From assembly GCF_015864825.1 (NCBI RefSeq), contig NZ_JADYWL010000010.1:1-64000 (forward strand): a DNA stretch of 64,000 nucleotides. Direction: 5' to 3'. The stretch is from Psychrobacter sp. NZS113 (lineage in GTDB: Bacteria > Pseudomonadota > Gammaproteobacteria > Pseudomonadales > Moraxellaceae). How positions within the stretch are numbered: the first letter of the stretch is position 1; the number at the start of each line of letters is the position of its first letter. The notes beneath the pieces were generated by a model. That model did no database searches. It was not told the DNA's origin and was given only the letters and a program-made list of their open reading frames with translations. This document shows, one piece after another, positions 29,062-37,788 of the stretch. The position numbers were made by a program, and so were the translations under genes.

Positions 29062-30225
29062 ATGTCTATAGAACTCACGAAAGTCCAAGTATATATTGCT
29101 GGAATTTGCAGTTTGATAGTGACCGTAGGGGTTGCTCGATTTTCGTATAGTCTATTGCTACCCGTCATGCAGGAAGGCGCAGGTTTAACAGAGTTAGGTG
29201 GCGGATGGTTAGCCAGTACGAACTTTATGGGGTATATGTTTGGCGTTTTGCTTGCGGCGAGCATGCGTAATCTAAATCATAAATATCACTTACATCGTGT
29301 TTATCTTATTTTGAGTGTAGTCACCTCTGCAGCCATGGTTTTGACGACAGATATAACCATTTGGGCGATATTAAGGTTCCTCGCTGGAACCTGTGCTTCA
29401 GGCGGGTTTATTATTGCTTCAGGATTGATATTGAAATGGCTAGTAAAAAATAACCACCGTGCTGAGCTCGGGATTCATTTCGCAGGTGCTGGATTGAGTA
29501 TTGTGATTACCTCATTATTGTTTGAGGCAATGCAATCAATATCAGCAGATTGGCAACAGCAGTGGTTAGCACTCTCTGTTTTGGCGATCATCTTTGCTGT
29601 GCCCGCGTGGTTGTGGATGCCACACCCTTCTACCGAAAGTAAAAATCAAGAAGTGGTTAAGGACAATCCACCAAGTAAAATATTTAAGTCACTTATGATG
29701 CTGGCCTATTTTTGTGCAGGTTATGGTTATGCGGTCAGCTCTACCTTTATCGTCGATATTGTAGAGAGTGTAAAAGGCTTGCAAGGACAAGGAGGTTTTG
29801 TCTTTTTATTAATTGGTTTAGCCGCCACCCCAGCTGCACTTATATGGGATCGTATTGCACGAAGATTCGGCTATCTTAGGACACTAATTGCCGCTTATTT
29901 TTTACAAATTATCGGCATCATATTGCCTGCAACCAATGACAGCTTACCGACGGTCATAATCAGTGCGGTGTTATTTGGCGGTACTTTCATCGCTTGTGTG
30001 AGCTTGGTGTTAACGATGGCTGGTAAATTCTTCCCCAGTGATCCTGCTAAATTTATGGGGACAATGACGTTATCGTATGGTGCGGCTCAAATCATTGCAC
30101 CCGTCTGTACAGGTTATATTGTTAAAATTTATGGAAGCTATGACCCTGGCCTGTATCTATCAGCCGCAGTCGTGACAATGGGCACCCTACTCTTATATGG
30201 CTTATTAAATTTAAAGCAGCCTTAA
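29062..30225 (+). CDS. YbfB/YjiJ-type MFS transporter
   Basis: Inner-membrane transporter of 387 residues from the ATG at 29062 (an upstream TTG start was not used). The sequence is hydrophobic with about 12 membrane segments. The VGVARFSYSLLLPVMQ motif in the first helix and LGGGWLASTNFMGYMFG in the second are typical of the YbfB/YjiJ family. Substrate unknown. It is divergent from, and probably regulated by, the LysR gene. A terminator follows at 30309. Confidence 0.85.
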   Translation: MSIELTKVQVYIAGICSLIVTVGVARFSYSLLLPVMQEGAGLTELGGGWLASTNFMGYMFGVLLAASMRNLNHKYHLHRVYLILSVVTSAAMVLTTDITIWAILRFLAGTCASGGFIIASGLILKWLVKNNHRAELGIHFAGAGLSIVITSLLFEAMQSISADWQQQWLALSVLAIIFAVPAWLWMPHPSTESKNQEVVKDNPPSKIFKSLMMLAYFCAGYGYAVSSTFIVDIVESVKGLQGQGGFVFLLIGLAATPAALIWDRIARRFGYLRTLIAAYFLQIIGIILPATNDSLPTVIISAVLFGGTFIACVSLVLTMAGKFFPSDPAKFMGTMTLSYGAAQIIAPVCTGYIVKIYGSYDPGLYLSAAVVTMGTLLLYGLLNLKQP

Positions 30226-30308
30226 CCAAAACCTATCTCTCACAAACTATCAAACAATGAGATTTCGACTTAAATCTGCATACTAGGATAAGTACCAAAA
30301 TAGCTACA

Positions 30309-30336
30309 AGCAGCCACTCGATGGCTGCTTTTTTTA
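30309..30336 (+). terminator. Terminator after the MFS gene
   Basis: AGCAGCCA and TGGCTGCT pair over a CTCGA loop, followed by seven or more T. The stem sequence is the same as in the terminator at 31601. Confidence 0.9.
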
Positions 30337-30427
30337 TTGATATAAAAATAACTGCATCATTCTTTAAATATATTCAATAAAACGCATAAAATCTTTTGAT
30401 AAGCTTGTGAACCTCAACATTTATTGT

Positions 30428-30457
30428 TATATTCGTATATGTGAATTTACGAATATA
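30428..30457. promoter_or_regulatory. Perfect inverted repeat, operator candidate upstream of the FemAB-like gene
   Basis: TATATTCGTA (30428-30437) and TACGAATATA (30448-30457) are perfect 10-bp inverted copies separated by 10 bp, so the centres are two helical turns apart. The right arm ends 26 bp before the ATG. The geometry suits a dimeric repressor, or a hairpin in the leader. No cognate regulator is adjacent on the same strand. Confidence 0.6.
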
Positions 30458-30483
30458 TTACATAACACTGAGGAAGCAGAAAA

Positions 30484-31572
30484 ATGGATACAGTAAAAGT
30501 TGATTTTATAGATATAGATAAAGAATGGGACAAACAAATATCAGACTATCATTTTGACATATACCATTTATCTGGCTGGATTGCGGCATCAGCTGTTGTT
30601 GATAAAGGCATGCCTCAAGGTATAGTCGCCCACTATAAAGATAAGAAAGTGTTTTTACCTATTATCATACGAGAGATAGATTCAGAGCATTGGGATGCTA
30701 CCTCTACGTATGGCTACGGTGGTCCTGTAATGGACAAAACGCTAACCGATGCCCAGCTAGATATCGTACTAGAAGGCATAAGAACCTTTCTCTTTGAAAA
30801 AGGCTGTGTTTCATTATTCATGCGATTGCATCCAATCATCAATAAAGAATGGCTTCCTACCGTTGGGAAAGCACTCACTCATGGTCTGACATTGATGTCC
30901 GACTTAAAAAAATCTGAAGAAGAACACTGGAGCGAGACTCAAAACCGTCATCGTCGTGGTATCAAAAAAGCCATGAAAATGGAGGTTGTCACAAAAATTG
31001 AGCGCCTAACCAAAGAAAGTGCCATGGTGTTCTCGAACATTTATAAAGAAACGATGGAACATGTTAATGCCAGCCAATATTACTTTTTTGATGACAACTA
31101 TTTTTTCAACTTATTTGAAAACCTTCAAGACAGAATACTGCTAATAACAGCTTATCAAGATGGTAAGGCCATTGGTTCATCGATATACACGATCTGTAGA
31201 GAGTCAGGCATTATGCAGTTCCATCTCGGTGGCACGCTTAACGCATACACACATCTACAGCCGTCTAAACTCATTACTCATATTGCTCGTAACTGGGGTA
31301 GAGAAAACAACTATAATTTGCTCCATCTTGGTGGTGGCGTAGGCTCCAACCTAGATTCGTTGTATGAGTACAAAAAAGGATTTAGCTCACAAGAGCTGTT
31401 GTTTAAGACCTATAGACTTGTTGTCAATTCGTCCAAATACGCAGCATTGATTGCGAACAGTTGGTTTACTGAAAACGATTTAAGCTCAGATTTTTTCCCT
31501 TTGTATAGAAAAGAGCCAACCAAAGAAACTGTGTTGGAAGCTGAAGGCACTGAATCTCTAGTAAATGTTTGA
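30484..31572 (+). CDS. FemAB/GNAT-like acyltransferase-fold protein
   Basis: The 362-residue protein has the layout of peptidoglycan-bridge FemAB or GNAT-type aminoacyltransferases: an N-terminal half with the LSGWIAAS segment and TYGYGGP, and a C-terminal half with NRHRRGIKKAMK, YKETMEHVNAS, the acetyl-CoA-fold stretch GKAIGSSIYTI and LHLGGGVGSNLDSLYEYKKGFS. Similar proteins occur near capsule or polysaccharide genes, but none are present here. No signal or membrane segment. GAGGAAG precedes the ATG. It stands alone between two terminators with near-identical stems and has a strong operator candidate. Substrate unknown. Confidence 0.75.
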   Translation: MDTVKVDFIDIDKEWDKQISDYHFDIYHLSGWIAASAVVDKGMPQGIVAHYKDKKVFLPIIIREIDSEHWDATSTYGYGGPVMDKTLTDAQLDIVLEGIRTFLFEKGCVSLFMRLHPIINKEWLPTVGKALTHGLTLMSDLKKSEEEHWSETQNRHRRGIKKAMKMEVVTKIERLTKESAMVFSNIYKETMEHVNASQYYFFDDNYFFNLFENLQDRILLITAYQDGKAIGSSIYTICRESGIMQFHLGGTLNAYTHLQPSKLITHIARNWGRENNYNLLHLGGGVGSNLDSLYEYKKGFSSQELLFKTYRLVVNSSKYAALIANSWFTENDLSSDFFPLYRKEPTKETVLEAEGTESLVNV

Positions 31573-31600
31573 TAAACAGACTCACCTACTCTCAACAAAT

Positions 31601-31633
31601 AAAAAAGCAGCCACGATGATGGCTGCTTTTTTT
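31601..31633. terminator. Bidirectional terminator after the FemAB-like gene
   Basis: AAAAAAGCAGCCA and TGGCTGCTTTTTTT pair over a CGATGA loop, with A- and T-runs on both sides, so it serves both this gene and the convergent lipoprotein gene. Confidence 0.92.
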
Positions 31634-31653
31634 CGACTCAAGTTTAAGTATGT

Positions 31654-32088
31654 TTATTTCATTGTAACGATATGCCACACACCTAACTTGTTATCGCCAT
31701 CTTTATCACCCACTTTAGTATCATTGGCATAGAAATACAAAGGCTTGCCATTCATGGCCCATTGATACTTACCGTCTTCGCGTTGGAACGCAGCAAACTG
31801 ACCTGAGGCTTTTGCATTGTCAGGTGCTAGAAATGCTGGCCATACTAGCAAACAGGCAGCGCCACATTCTGATTTCCCCATAGAATCTTTATCAAAAGTA
31901 TATAGAGTCATATGATTGTTTGCATCGACCAACATACCGTTTTTGCTCGTAACGGGTGCCGTATTGTTATTAGTAGCCTGCACTTCATGCATGCCAGAAC
32001 CGTCTTTCCCCATTACATTGTTTAACGTTGAACAACCAGTAAGCGTCAAAACACCTGTCAACGCCGATAATATGAGCATACGTTTCAT
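31654..32088 (-). CDS. COG4315-type lipoprotein
   Basis: 144-residue predicted lipoprotein from the ATG at 32088, which has AAGGAC upstream (a longer frame was rejected). The signal ends TLTGC, so the Cys after it is the predicted lipidation site. Two repeats of the family pattern follow: LYTFDKDS...CGAACLLVWPAFLAP and PLYFYANDTKVGD, matching COG4315 lipoproteins (PF03640). Function unknown; it is a likely envelope protein. Confidence 0.83.
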   Translation of the reverse strand: MKRMLILSALTGVLTLTGCSTLNNVMGKDGSGMHEVQATNNNTAPVTSKNGMLVDANNHMTLYTFDKDSMGKSECGAACLLVWPAFLAPDNAKASGQFAAFQREDGKYQWAMNGKPLYFYANDTKVGDKDGDNKLGVWHIVTMK

Positions 32089-32573
32089 AATAACGTCCTT
32101 GTTTTTGTCATGGTTAGCTTTATTTAGCATTTGCTGATAATCATATGATTTGAGTATCTGTGATTTAAGTAGAAGCAAAAATGACTCAATCTTGACTTCA
32201 AGCTATTTAATATAGCATGTGAACGTAGACAGTTGTGTTGATACGGAAAGGTCTTTACAAAACTGCCTATATCCTACGGAACAAGCCAACAAATCCATCG
32301 CACTGAGTAGACAGGCTTACCTACTCGTTGACAAAACTCATGTATTCACTTACTTATTTATCATCATATGAGTTGTAGTTTTTCGTAAAATAACCCTATA
32401 GAGTTTAAGAGTTGCTAAACAATACGAAATATTTCTACGGCGGCCCAATATATATATTGAACTTGGCAACTTTGCACGCATATCAACAGTTATAAGTTAT
32501 TTAGACACAAGATAGTTAATGAATACATCGAGCACTATTTGCTGTGAATGCTATTAAGGATATAACAACGAAA
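32089..32573. other. Divergent spacer before the FAD oxidoreductase
   Basis: 485 bp, AT-rich. No ORF with a recognisable product, RNA gene or clear operator was found. Confidence 0.5.
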
Positions 32574-34133
32574 ATGACTCAATCTGTTATCAAAAATCAA
32601 ACGCAGCCTACCAAACGCGTCGGTATTCTAGGTGGTGGCACGGCTGGTGCGACTATTGCTATTCGCCTGGCGGCGTTAGGGCTTGAAACCTATTTATTTG
32701 AAAAAAACAAATCACTGATTGATGGCCCACCGATGTGTCATCTACATGCAGGTGGCAACCTATATCGAGAGATACCTGACGAGGACTGTGTTGCCCTACT
32801 GAAACAATGCATCGATATTTTGCGCCTTTATCCTTATACCATCGATGTACGTCCAACCGTATTTGCCGTGCCGACACGAGATGGCGGTCTGCCCGAGGAC
32901 TTGCTTCCTCGTCTCAATATATTGACCGATGCTTATCATGAGCTTATCGCTCAAGATAGCAGTAATAAAGTACTGGGTGAGCCGGAAGACTACTATCAGC
33001 TATATAGCCATGAGCAATTGATTGAACTGTCCGAGCGTGAGCAAGTTGCTGTGCCAACGACCATTGACGAATGGATGATACCAGTCGCCAAATATCTGGA
33101 TCTGAACAAAGTTAAGTTTCCATTGATTGTTGTACAGGAGTACGGCTGGAATATCTTCCGCCTAGCGGCTTCTGCACAATTGGCACTAGCAGATTATGAC
33201 CATGCTCATGTCTTTACCGATACTCAAGTACAGCAAGTTATGCCTGTCGACTGCGAGAACTGCTCAAACGCGGATCACCATGTCACCAAATGGCGTATCG
33301 ACTACCAACAAGCTGCTGGTCACGAGTCAGCTCTCGAATCAAAGCCTCAAACTGAGTCTATCGAAGTAGATTACTTGATCAATGCCTGTGGCTTTCGTAC
33401 TGGTGTAATCGACGATATGGTAGGTGTCAAAGTGACTCGTATGGTTGAGTTTAAGTCTTCTTATATTACGCATTGGGACAATGCTGGCGGGCAGATACCA
33501 GAGATTATTGTTTATGGCAATCGAGGTACACCAGAAGGCATGGCGCAGCTAACCCCTTATCCAGGTGGCTACTTTCAAATACATGGCATGAGTAAATTCA
33601 TCACTTTATTTGATGATGGTCTGGTCGCTTCTAGCAAAGAAAGTGCACAGCCGAAATTGCCACCGCAATATGTTCATTATATCGAAGATGGTTGGGACAA
33701 AGCCCCGTTACAAGCTCGCAGCCAACAATCGATTGATTATGTGGCTGAGTTTGTACCGACTTTCCATAGCGCGCGTACGGTCGGTAATGCGTTATATGGT
33801 GGGCAGCAAATACCTGGGCAAGATGACACTTTGCGGGTTGCCGATGTGAGCTTATATTCCAATATACGTTATGCGCGTGCTGAAAATGTCAAAGCATCCT
33901 CGACTCTGATCGCTGCCGATCAAATCGTTGACGAATTGACTAAACTTGGCTTGGTTGATTCCGACACGCCTGCGAATCGCAATCGCGATGCTCATGAATG
34001 GTCTTATCTGATGCATAACGATAGTATGACTATTGATAGAGTCGCTCGTGGTTTGGCTGAAGAACGTGGTTTCCCTCTAGCAATGGCGGGCGTGAATCAC
34101 AGTATTCCTAAGAAGACCCTAGACGCTATATAG
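32574..34133 (+). CDS. FAD-dependent oxidoreductase
   Basis: 519-residue flavoprotein from the ATG at 32574, with AAGGA upstream; a GTG 30 bp before it was rejected. The FAD Rossmann motif GILGGGTAGATIAIRLAALG starts around residue 17. A later segment, VDYLINACGFRTG, is like the second conserved FAD motif. The glycine motif resembles that of tryptophan halogenases, but the rest does not match that family well, so only the oxidoreductase fold is claimed. No membrane segment. It appears monocistronic, and a strong terminator follows. Confidence 0.78.
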   Translation: MTQSVIKNQTQPTKRVGILGGGTAGATIAIRLAALGLETYLFEKNKSLIDGPPMCHLHAGGNLYREIPDEDCVALLKQCIDILRLYPYTIDVRPTVFAVPTRDGGLPEDLLPRLNILTDAYHELIAQDSSNKVLGEPEDYYQLYSHEQLIELSEREQVAVPTTIDEWMIPVAKYLDLNKVKFPLIVVQEYGWNIFRLAASAQLALADYDHAHVFTDTQVQQVMPVDCENCSNADHHVTKWRIDYQQAAGHESALESKPQTESIEVDYLINACGFRTGVIDDMVGVKVTRMVEFKSSYITHWDNAGGQIPEIIVYGNRGTPEGMAQLTPYPGGYFQIHGMSKFITLFDDGLVASSKESAQPKLPPQYVHYIEDGWDKAPLQARSQQSIDYVAEFVPTFHSARTVGNALYGGQQIPGQDDTLRVADVSLYSNIRYARAENVKASSTLIAADQIVDELTKLGLVDSDTPANRNRDAHEWSYLMHNDSMTIDRVARGLAEERGFPLAMAGVNHSIPKKTLDAI

Positions 34134-34207
34134 TTCATTTCATATAAATCAGACATGGTTTCAGGCTTGTCTTAAGCCTCATTATTAGCTACTTTAAAAA
34201 CTGCACG

Positions 34208-34252
34208 AAAAAAGGAGAGAGTGGCTTGTAATTAGCCACCCTCTCCTTTTTT
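34208..34252. terminator. Bidirectional terminator between the FAD oxidoreductase and LOG genes
   Basis: AAAAAAGGAGAG and CTCTCCTTTTTT form a stem extended by GTGGCT/AGCCAC around a 7-base loop with one mismatch. The A- and T-runs make it active on both strands. Confidence 0.93.
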
Positions 34253-34330
34253 ATGTAGATCTACACTCGATTGCCTTGTACTACTTTTAACTTGAATCAA
34301 TTATAAGCCAAATACTGCTTAAAACCAGCC

Positions 34331-35008
34331 TTAGTTACCAGCCATTTTTTCTGTATCGACAGCACTATCGATGGTTACTACGGTTTTTAATAGGTCAATG
34401 GCTTCATCAATCGTATTGCACACCACCAAACGCTCAAGATCTTCTTGCTTCATAAACCCTTGGTCAGCAGTATATTTTAAATGCTCAACCATACGATCAT
34501 AAAAACCATTGATATTGAGGATAATCATCGGCTTTTCATGCTGATATAACTGACGCCAAGTAGCAATCTCCATGATTTCTTCTAATGTACCAAGACCACC
34601 AGGCAATGTAATGAAGGCATCAGCATACTCTGCCATCACTGTCTTTCGGGTGTGCATGGTATCGGTTAGGTGCAAACGAGTTAGCTGCTCATGAGCAATC
34701 TCATGTTTGAGCATAAAGGTTGGGATCACGCCAACTGCTTGCGCACCACCATTAATGACCTCATCTGCGACCGCACCCATCAGCCCAATACTAGCACCAC
34801 CGTAGACCAGACCCATACCATTATCGGCTAACGCACGACCTAACTCACGTGCTGCTTGCTCGTAGACTTCTTTATTACCGAGACGTGATCCGCAATACAC
34901 TGCCACTAATGGCATCGTCAATTCAGACTTATCAACTGCTTGTTCAATATTAGTGATGTCTTGGCTAGTGATAACTTCATACGTATCGTTGTTAATCTTC
35001 ATTTGCAT
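34331..35008 (-). CDS. LOG-family protein (TIGR00730)
   Basis: 225-residue Rossmann-fold protein with the LOG motif PGGLGTLEE at 136-144 and GGASIGLMG at 70-78. Family members are 5'-monophosphate phosphoribohydrolases acting on purine nucleotides and cytokinin ribosides. The Psychrobacter enzyme probably acts on AMP-like nucleotides, but this is inferred. AAGGA precedes the ATG. Confidence 0.9.
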   Translation of the reverse strand: MQMKINNDTYEVITSQDITNIEQAVDKSELTMPLVAVYCGSRLGNKEVYEQAARELGRALADNGMGLVYGGASIGLMGAVADEVINGGAQAVGVIPTFMLKHEIAHEQLTRLHLTDTMHTRKTVMAEYADAFITLPGGLGTLEEIMEIATWRQLYQHEKPMIILNINGFYDRMVEHLKYTADQGFMKQEDLERLVVCNTIDEAIDLLKTVVTIDSAVDTEKMAGN

Positions 35009-35334
35009 ATAGCTTCCTTAATGTTACATCGATTGTTTTTATTGAATGTCTATTGATTAAAAGTTTAGTTATTAAAAAGTGTATGTATATTAATTATTCA
35101 AATAATAGATTTTTATGAAAACCTTGATAGATAATAGCATTTAAAATAAAAAAAATAGAACTTGGAAGTCATCTTCGAGTGCCTTCCTTACCAGGATTTA
35201 TTCTAACATAAGCAATCCTATCAGATGTCAGCAACGATTTATCACTACGCAATAACTACATGCCCGAGACGATTAGCGATTCTTTACTCATCAAACGCAC
35301 TCACAAAAATGATAAAACACACTAAGGTCAAACC
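35009..35334. other. Intergenic spacer between the LOG gene and a hydrolase gene
   Basis: 326 bp, AT-rich, with a GGAAG...CTTCC inverted repeat at about 35165-35188. No RNA gene or ORF recognised. Confidence 0.5.
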
Positions 35335-36246
35335 ATGGACAATAGCACTCTCAATAATAAAATGGATACTGACTCGCAAACAGAGATTTACTCTCTAAGC
35401 ATCATGACAGACCGTAATAAGGTATTGGCAGCGACTGTCTATCGCCCTACAGAAACAATAAAAACAGCGATTATGATAGCACCAGCCACTGGTATCAAAC
35501 GCCAGTTTTACCATAGCTTTGCGACCTACTTAGCAGAACACGGCTTTGGGGTGCTGACTTTTGATAACGAAGGTATCGGCGAGTCGCTTTCTTCTGACTT
35601 ATCTAAATGTGATGCATCTTTGATTAGTTGGGGTCGCCATGACATGCCAGCCGTCCTTGATGCCCTACAAGATGAGTTCTCTGATGCGACTTATCATTTA
35701 ATTGGTCATAGTGCAGGCGGTCAGCTCATTGGTTTGATGCCCAATTATAAGACTATCAATTCTGTATTCAACGTTGCCTGCTCATCAGGGCGTATCAAAA
35801 ACATGGACATGCCGTATAAACTCAAGGCAATAGGCTTTATGGATGCATTCATTCCACTCGCTAACTTGACGCTAGGCTACACACCATCGGATAAAATTGG
35901 CATGGGTGAGCCATTACCGCGCGGTGTGGCTCGACAGTGGCGTGATTGGTGCAATGGCGCAGGCTATATCAAGACCGCTTTTGGCAAGAGCATACACACG
36001 CATTTCTATGATGAACTGAGCATGCCAGCGCTTTGGTTGGGATTTAGCGATGACGAGATTGCCAATAGCAAAAACATGGATGATATGATTCGCGTATTTA
36101 CGAAAATGCCAGTAGAAAAGCGCTTTTTAGAACCCAAAGATTTCGGGCTAAACCATATCGGCCACATGCGTTATTTTAGTAGTAAAACCAATGCCAAAGC
36201 GCCACAACTATGGCAGAGGGCAGTAGATTGGCTGAATAAGCAGTAG
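35335..36246 (+). CDS. Alpha/beta hydrolase (COG4757-type)
   Basis: 303-residue predicted cytosolic hydrolase. The nucleophile elbow is GHSAGG with Ser126; MIAPATGIKRQFYHSFATYL supplies the oxyanion region, TFDNEGIGES a strand end, and LNHIGHMRYF near the C-terminus the likely His. The pattern matches the COG4757 alpha/beta-hydrolase group. Substrate unknown. AAGG lies before the ATG. It is convergent with the exonuclease gene. Confidence 0.8.
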   Translation: MDNSTLNNKMDTDSQTEIYSLSIMTDRNKVLAATVYRPTETIKTAIMIAPATGIKRQFYHSFATYLAEHGFGVLTFDNEGIGESLSSDLSKCDASLISWGRHDMPAVLDALQDEFSDATYHLIGHSAGGQLIGLMPNYKTINSVFNVACSSGRIKNMDMPYKLKAIGFMDAFIPLANLTLGYTPSDKIGMGEPLPRGVARQWRDWCNGAGYIKTAFGKSIHTHFYDELSMPALWLGFSDDEIANSKNMDDMIRVFTKMPVEKRFLEPKDFGLNHIGHMRYFSSKTNAKAPQLWQRAVDWLNKQ

Positions 36247-36284
36247 CATTTTTTACTAACCCATTTAAACTCAATCAGCTCTAT

Positions 36285-36977
36285 TTACTTTTCCGCATTT
36301 TCGTTCTCTTCTGCTTTGATACGCTTGGTCAACGCAGAATACAGCGACGGCTGCATGTTATGAATATTGCCTATCATCCATTTAACATAGTTGATCGGTA
36401 CTTCTTTAATTGGCTTGCCCTTATGCTTGCCAAACGGCATTTTACTCACAGGGGTCGCTTTATTAGAGATAGCATGCGCCGCCGAAAAATCCGTCGGAGC
36501 AATCTCTAGACGTTCGCAGCAAGCCTGATACAGCAAATAACACATGCGCGCATCGCCTAATGCATCATGAGCGGCAACTGTCATTACACTTGCCTCAGAC
36601 TTTCCTAATAGCTGCTCGATACACTTGGACTGACCATAAGCACTCCATTCTGGAAAGGCTGCCCGCGCTAGCCGCACAGTACATATGAGTTTGGCAGAAG
36701 GACTACCAATCACTCGCCAATCAAAACGTACGTTGTGACCAATCAAATACTCAGGCAATTCAAATTGATCTAATTCAAAACGTTCAAGACCAGCCACATC
36801 CTCATCAGTAATACCATGTACCTTGATAACAACGGGTGATATAGATCGGCCACTATTAAAGTATTTCATCCATTCAAATCCTGTCGCCACATTAATAGTC
36901 GCAACTTGAATAGGTCGTGGATCACGGCCTTGATCTGTTTCGGTGTCGATAATCAGAGCAGTGTCAAAATCAATCAT
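36285..36977 (-). CDS. 3'-5' exonuclease, DnaQ/ExoX-like, with DUF3820 tail
   Basis: 230 residues in two parts. The N-terminal DEDD-type exonuclease has Asp11/Glu13 (IIDTETDQG), Asp85 (HNVRFDW) and the His136-x4-Asp141 pair (HDALGD), all four acidic residues plus the DEDDh His. The C-terminal DUF3820 part (about 178-210) carries FGKHKGKPIKEVP, typical of proteins linked to exonucleases. It resembles exodeoxyribonuclease X, which degrades DNA ends in repair. The substrate is inferred. No strong ribosome-binding site is seen. Confidence 0.87.
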   Translation of the reverse strand: MIDFDTALIIDTETDQGRDPRPIQVATINVATGFEWMKYFNSGRSISPVVIKVHGITDEDVAGLERFELDQFELPEYLIGHNVRFDWRVIGSPSAKLICTVRLARAAFPEWSAYGQSKCIEQLLGKSEASVMTVAAHDALGDARMCYLLYQACCERLEIAPTDFSAAHAISNKATPVSKMPFGKHKGKPIKEVPINYVKWMIGNIHNMQPSLYSALTKRIKAEENENAEK

Positions 36978-37158
36978 AAAATATGGTCATCAATAGTAGC
37001 TGAAATGGCCTGATAGAAACGTCATAATGAATAGCAATACGCTTGTCACATTTATGATTATTGGGATAAAAGCCAAATATAACAAGGTCATACAGAAAAT
37101 GAAGGATAGAACTTCTACAATATAGTATTCCATAATATAAAAAAACCAAGAGAGCCCT

Positions 37159-37749
37159 ATGCTACCTGTCAATGAACATCAGCGAGCCAAGCCCACACTC
37201 CTACGCCGTGTACTAAGCGTACTCATTAGAGCTGCTGTGTTGGTGATGCTATTGTTTATATTAGACAAACTACTGCCAAGTATCAGTCAACAAACACAGT
37301 CGTTTGTTGTGTCAAAATGGCAGCAGTTGAGTCTATTGCAGCAAGCACTGCCCACAGAAGACAGTCTACCCTCGCCGTTACCAGAGCAGAATCTAACGGA
37401 TACTTGGGGCGCTGCGCGTAGCCAAGGCCGCTCGCATGAAGGTATTGATATTTTTGCCGCACGAGGCACACCGATACAATCGACAACGCAAGGTATCGTC
37501 CGAAAAGTGGGGGAAAACAATTTGGGTGGTCGCGTGGTGGTCATCGTTGGACCTGGAGGCGCAGGACACTACTATGCACATTTAGAGGACTATGCCGATA
37601 TTGCTCCCAACGACTGGGTAAATGCTGGCGATATCATTGGCTATGTTGGTGATAGTGGCAATGCAAAAGGCACACCGCCCCATGTCCATTATGGAATATA
37701 CATAAATGGTAGTGCTGTGAATCCGTATCCATTTTTGCAAAAGAACTAG
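37159..37749 (+). CDS. M23-family metallopeptidase, membrane-anchored
   Basis: 196-residue LytM-domain protein. A single hydrophobic segment at about 18-40 anchors it to the inner membrane, with the peptidase in the periplasm. The zinc site is complete: His93 and Asp97 ([11 protein letters not shown]), His141 and the HVH pair His175/His177 (PHVHYG). Such enzymes cut peptidoglycan cross-links. It is short and lacks LysM or coiled-coil regions, so its septal or elongation role is unknown. The gene is divergent from the exonuclease gene upstream and convergent with phoR downstream. Confidence 0.88.
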   Translation: MLPVNEHQRAKPTLLRRVLSVLIRAAVLVMLLFILDKLLPSISQQTQSFVVSKWQQLSLLQQALPTEDSLPSPLPEQNLTDTWGAARSQGRSHEGIDIFAARGTPIQSTTQGIVRKVGENNLGGRVVVIVGPGGAGHYYAHLEDYADIAPNDWVNAGDIIGYVGDSGNAKGTPPHVHYGIYINGSAVNPYPFLQKN

Positions 37750-37788
37750 GGCATATTATCCGTCTATAAGTCAGTAATATTTCTGGTC

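Noticed and set aside
32574..34133. Calling the FAD protein a tryptophan halogenase
   Set aside because: The GGGTAG motif is similar, but the rest of the sequence does not fit the family well enough to name it.
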